From positions 1-5,640 of the forward strand of contig JAGDWR010000029.1 of NCBI GenBank assembly GCA_023269865.1: a stretch of 5,640 nucleotides of DNA, in the 5' to 3' direction. The stretch's first letter is position 1. Every line of letters begins with the position of its first letter. The notes beneath the pieces are model-generated. The model was given only the letters and a program-made list of their open reading frames with translations. It was not told where the DNA came from and ran no database searches. Positions 4,733-5,640 of the stretch are shown piece by piece. The stretch is from Candidatus Methanodesulfokora sp. GTDB taxonomy: Archaea > Korarchaeota > Korarchaeia > Korarchaeales > Korarchaeaceae. The translations under genes and the position numbers were made by a program.

Positions 4733-5640
4733 GTGAAGCTGGATTTCTCCAGGCCTGGTGAAAAGTTCAGGTTGCATGCATCAAAGAAGAGCGATATGGA
4801 GTTGATGAAACTTCCATTCCCAAGGGAGTGGTCGAGAGATGACTTCAAGCTTCCCGAGAACTGGAAGGAGATAGCTTTAAAGAAGTTCGATGAAGTCCTG
4901 AAGAAGTACAGATCAGTGAGGCTTTACATGGATCTCTGCGTCCACTGCGGTGCCTGCTCAGATAAGTGCCCATTCTTCCTGGCGACAAACGATCCATACA
5001 ACATGCCTGTTGGAAGGCAGGATCTGATGAGGGCTGTCTACAGGAAGTACTACACGAGAGAGGGGAAGTTGCTTGGAGAGAAGGCTGGAGCAAGGGATTT
5101 CGATGAGGAGATGGTGAAGCTCTGGTACACCTACTTCTACCAGTGCTCTGAGTGCAGGAGGTGCGCTGTCTTCTGTCCGTATGGAATAGACACAGCTGAG
5201 ATAACAATAGCAGCAAGGGAGGTGCTAACAGCAATAGGGCTAAGTCCCAGATCTACTACTGAATCCATAGCGAAATGTGAGTACATAGGAAACCACATGG
5301 GCATACCTCCAGCAGCTCTTGCAGATGCATGTAGGTTCATGGAGGAGGAGATAAAGGAGGAGACTGGGATAGAGGTGAAGATACCGATAAACAAGAAGGG
5401 AGCAGAGATCCTGTTTGTCCCCCCATCAGCTGACTTCTTCGGAGGCCCTCACTGGGGCACCTTCAAGGGATATGTGAAGATGTTCCATCAGATAGGCTTG
5501 GACTACACGATAAGCACTTATGCTAGCGAGGGAGGGAACTTCGGTTTATTCCTCAACTATGAGCATATGAAGAAAATAAATGCAAAGATATATAAAGAGG
5601 CTAAGAGGCTTGGGGTGAAGTGGATACTTGGAGGAGAGTG
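4733..5640 (+). CDS. dsrK: DsrK-like iron-sulfur protein (HdrD family), 3' end outside the window
   Basis: This is the cytoplasmic catalytic partner of DsrM. DsrK is related to heterodisulfide reductase HdrD and is thought to act on the DsrC trisulfide through a special [4Fe-4S] cluster in CCG domains. The 302 whole codons seen show two ferredoxin-type cluster motifs, C69-X2-C72-X2-C75-X3-C79-P and C138-X2-C141-X2-C144-X3-C148-P. The start of the first CCG domain follows, from about residue 223 (GAEILFVPPSADFF). The frame is open to the last base and ends after GGE with the bases TG. In DsrK proteins a GEC motif is expected there, so the next codon is probably cysteine. Roughly the last 40% of the protein is missing. 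The GTG start at 4733 has GGGGTGG (4721-4727) five bases upstream and begins one base after the dsrM stop. An in-frame GTG at 4724 is a weaker alternative, and a TAG at 4715 blocks any earlier start. Confidence 0.92.
   Translation, partial: MKLDFSRPGEKFRLHASKKSDMELMKLPFPREWSRDDFKLPENWKEIALKKFDEVLKKYRSVRLYMDLCVHCGACSDKCPFFLATNDPYNMPVGRQDLMRAVYRKYYTREGKLLGEKAGARDFDEEMVKLWYTYFYQCSECRRCAVFCPYGIDTAEITIAAREVLTAIGLSPRSTTESIAKCEYIGNHMGIPPAALADACRFMEEEIKEETGIEVKIPINKKGAEILFVPPSADFFGGPHWGTFKGYVKMFHQIGLDYTISTYASEGGNFGLFLNYEHMKKINAKIYKEAKRLGVKWILGGE

Noticed and set aside
4387..4848. Long open frame on the minus strand (153 codons)
   Set aside because: It lies opposite the 3' part of dsrM and the start of dsrK, both of which have clear family motifs. 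Its predicted protein has no recognisable domain or ribosome binding site.
4845..5234. Open frame on the minus strand (129 codons) rich in Ser, Pro and Arg
   Set aside because: It is antisense to the two ferredoxin motifs of dsrK. The low-complexity composition is what the complement of a real archaeal gene produces.

Overview
The window most likely comes from a thermophilic archaeon. The evidence is seen directly: arginine is written mostly as AGG/AGA and isoleucine very often as ATA. GTG and TTG compete with ATG as starts, and strong GAGGTGA-type ribosome binding sites often overlap the previous stop codon. TATA-like boxes and T-tracts sit where archaeal promoters and terminators would be. 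A dissimilatory sulfur (Dsr) gene set in such a genome points to the Thermoproteota or Korarchaeota, but the exact lineage is inference.

Layout, all genes on the + strand. Bases 1-174 are AT-rich and hold a T-tract, a TATA-like box and a 9-bp inverted repeat around that box. Bases 175-1200 encode a stand-alone radical SAM/SPASM-like enzyme. It is followed by T-tracts and a clear TATA box. A compact operon then starts at about 1271 and runs off the right edge: dsrC, a Tat-exported Rieske iron-sulfur protein, a long cytochrome b, a small three-helix membrane protein of unknown function, dsrM (NarI-like di-heme cytochrome b) and dsrK (HdrD-like iron-sulfur protein, 3' end missing). Gaps within the operon are about 1 to 12 bases.

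How the genes fit together. DsrC carries the two C-terminal cysteines that hold the trisulfide produced by sulfite reductase. The DsrMK module exchanges electrons between membrane quinones and DsrC. Here a Rieske/cytochrome b (bc-type) module lies between dsrC and dsrMK, with an unknown small membrane subunit at the junction. This suggests that a quinol-oxidising bc-like complex and the DsrC/DsrMK system work together in respiration, possibly as one assembly; that is inference. No sulfite reductase (dsrAB), c-type cytochrome or DsrJOP is visible, but the operon is not complete in the window.

Points most worth a second look are the composite operon itself, the shifted last heme-ligand histidine in cytochrome b, the Ser-to-Gly change at the Rieske cluster, and the unknown small membrane protein.
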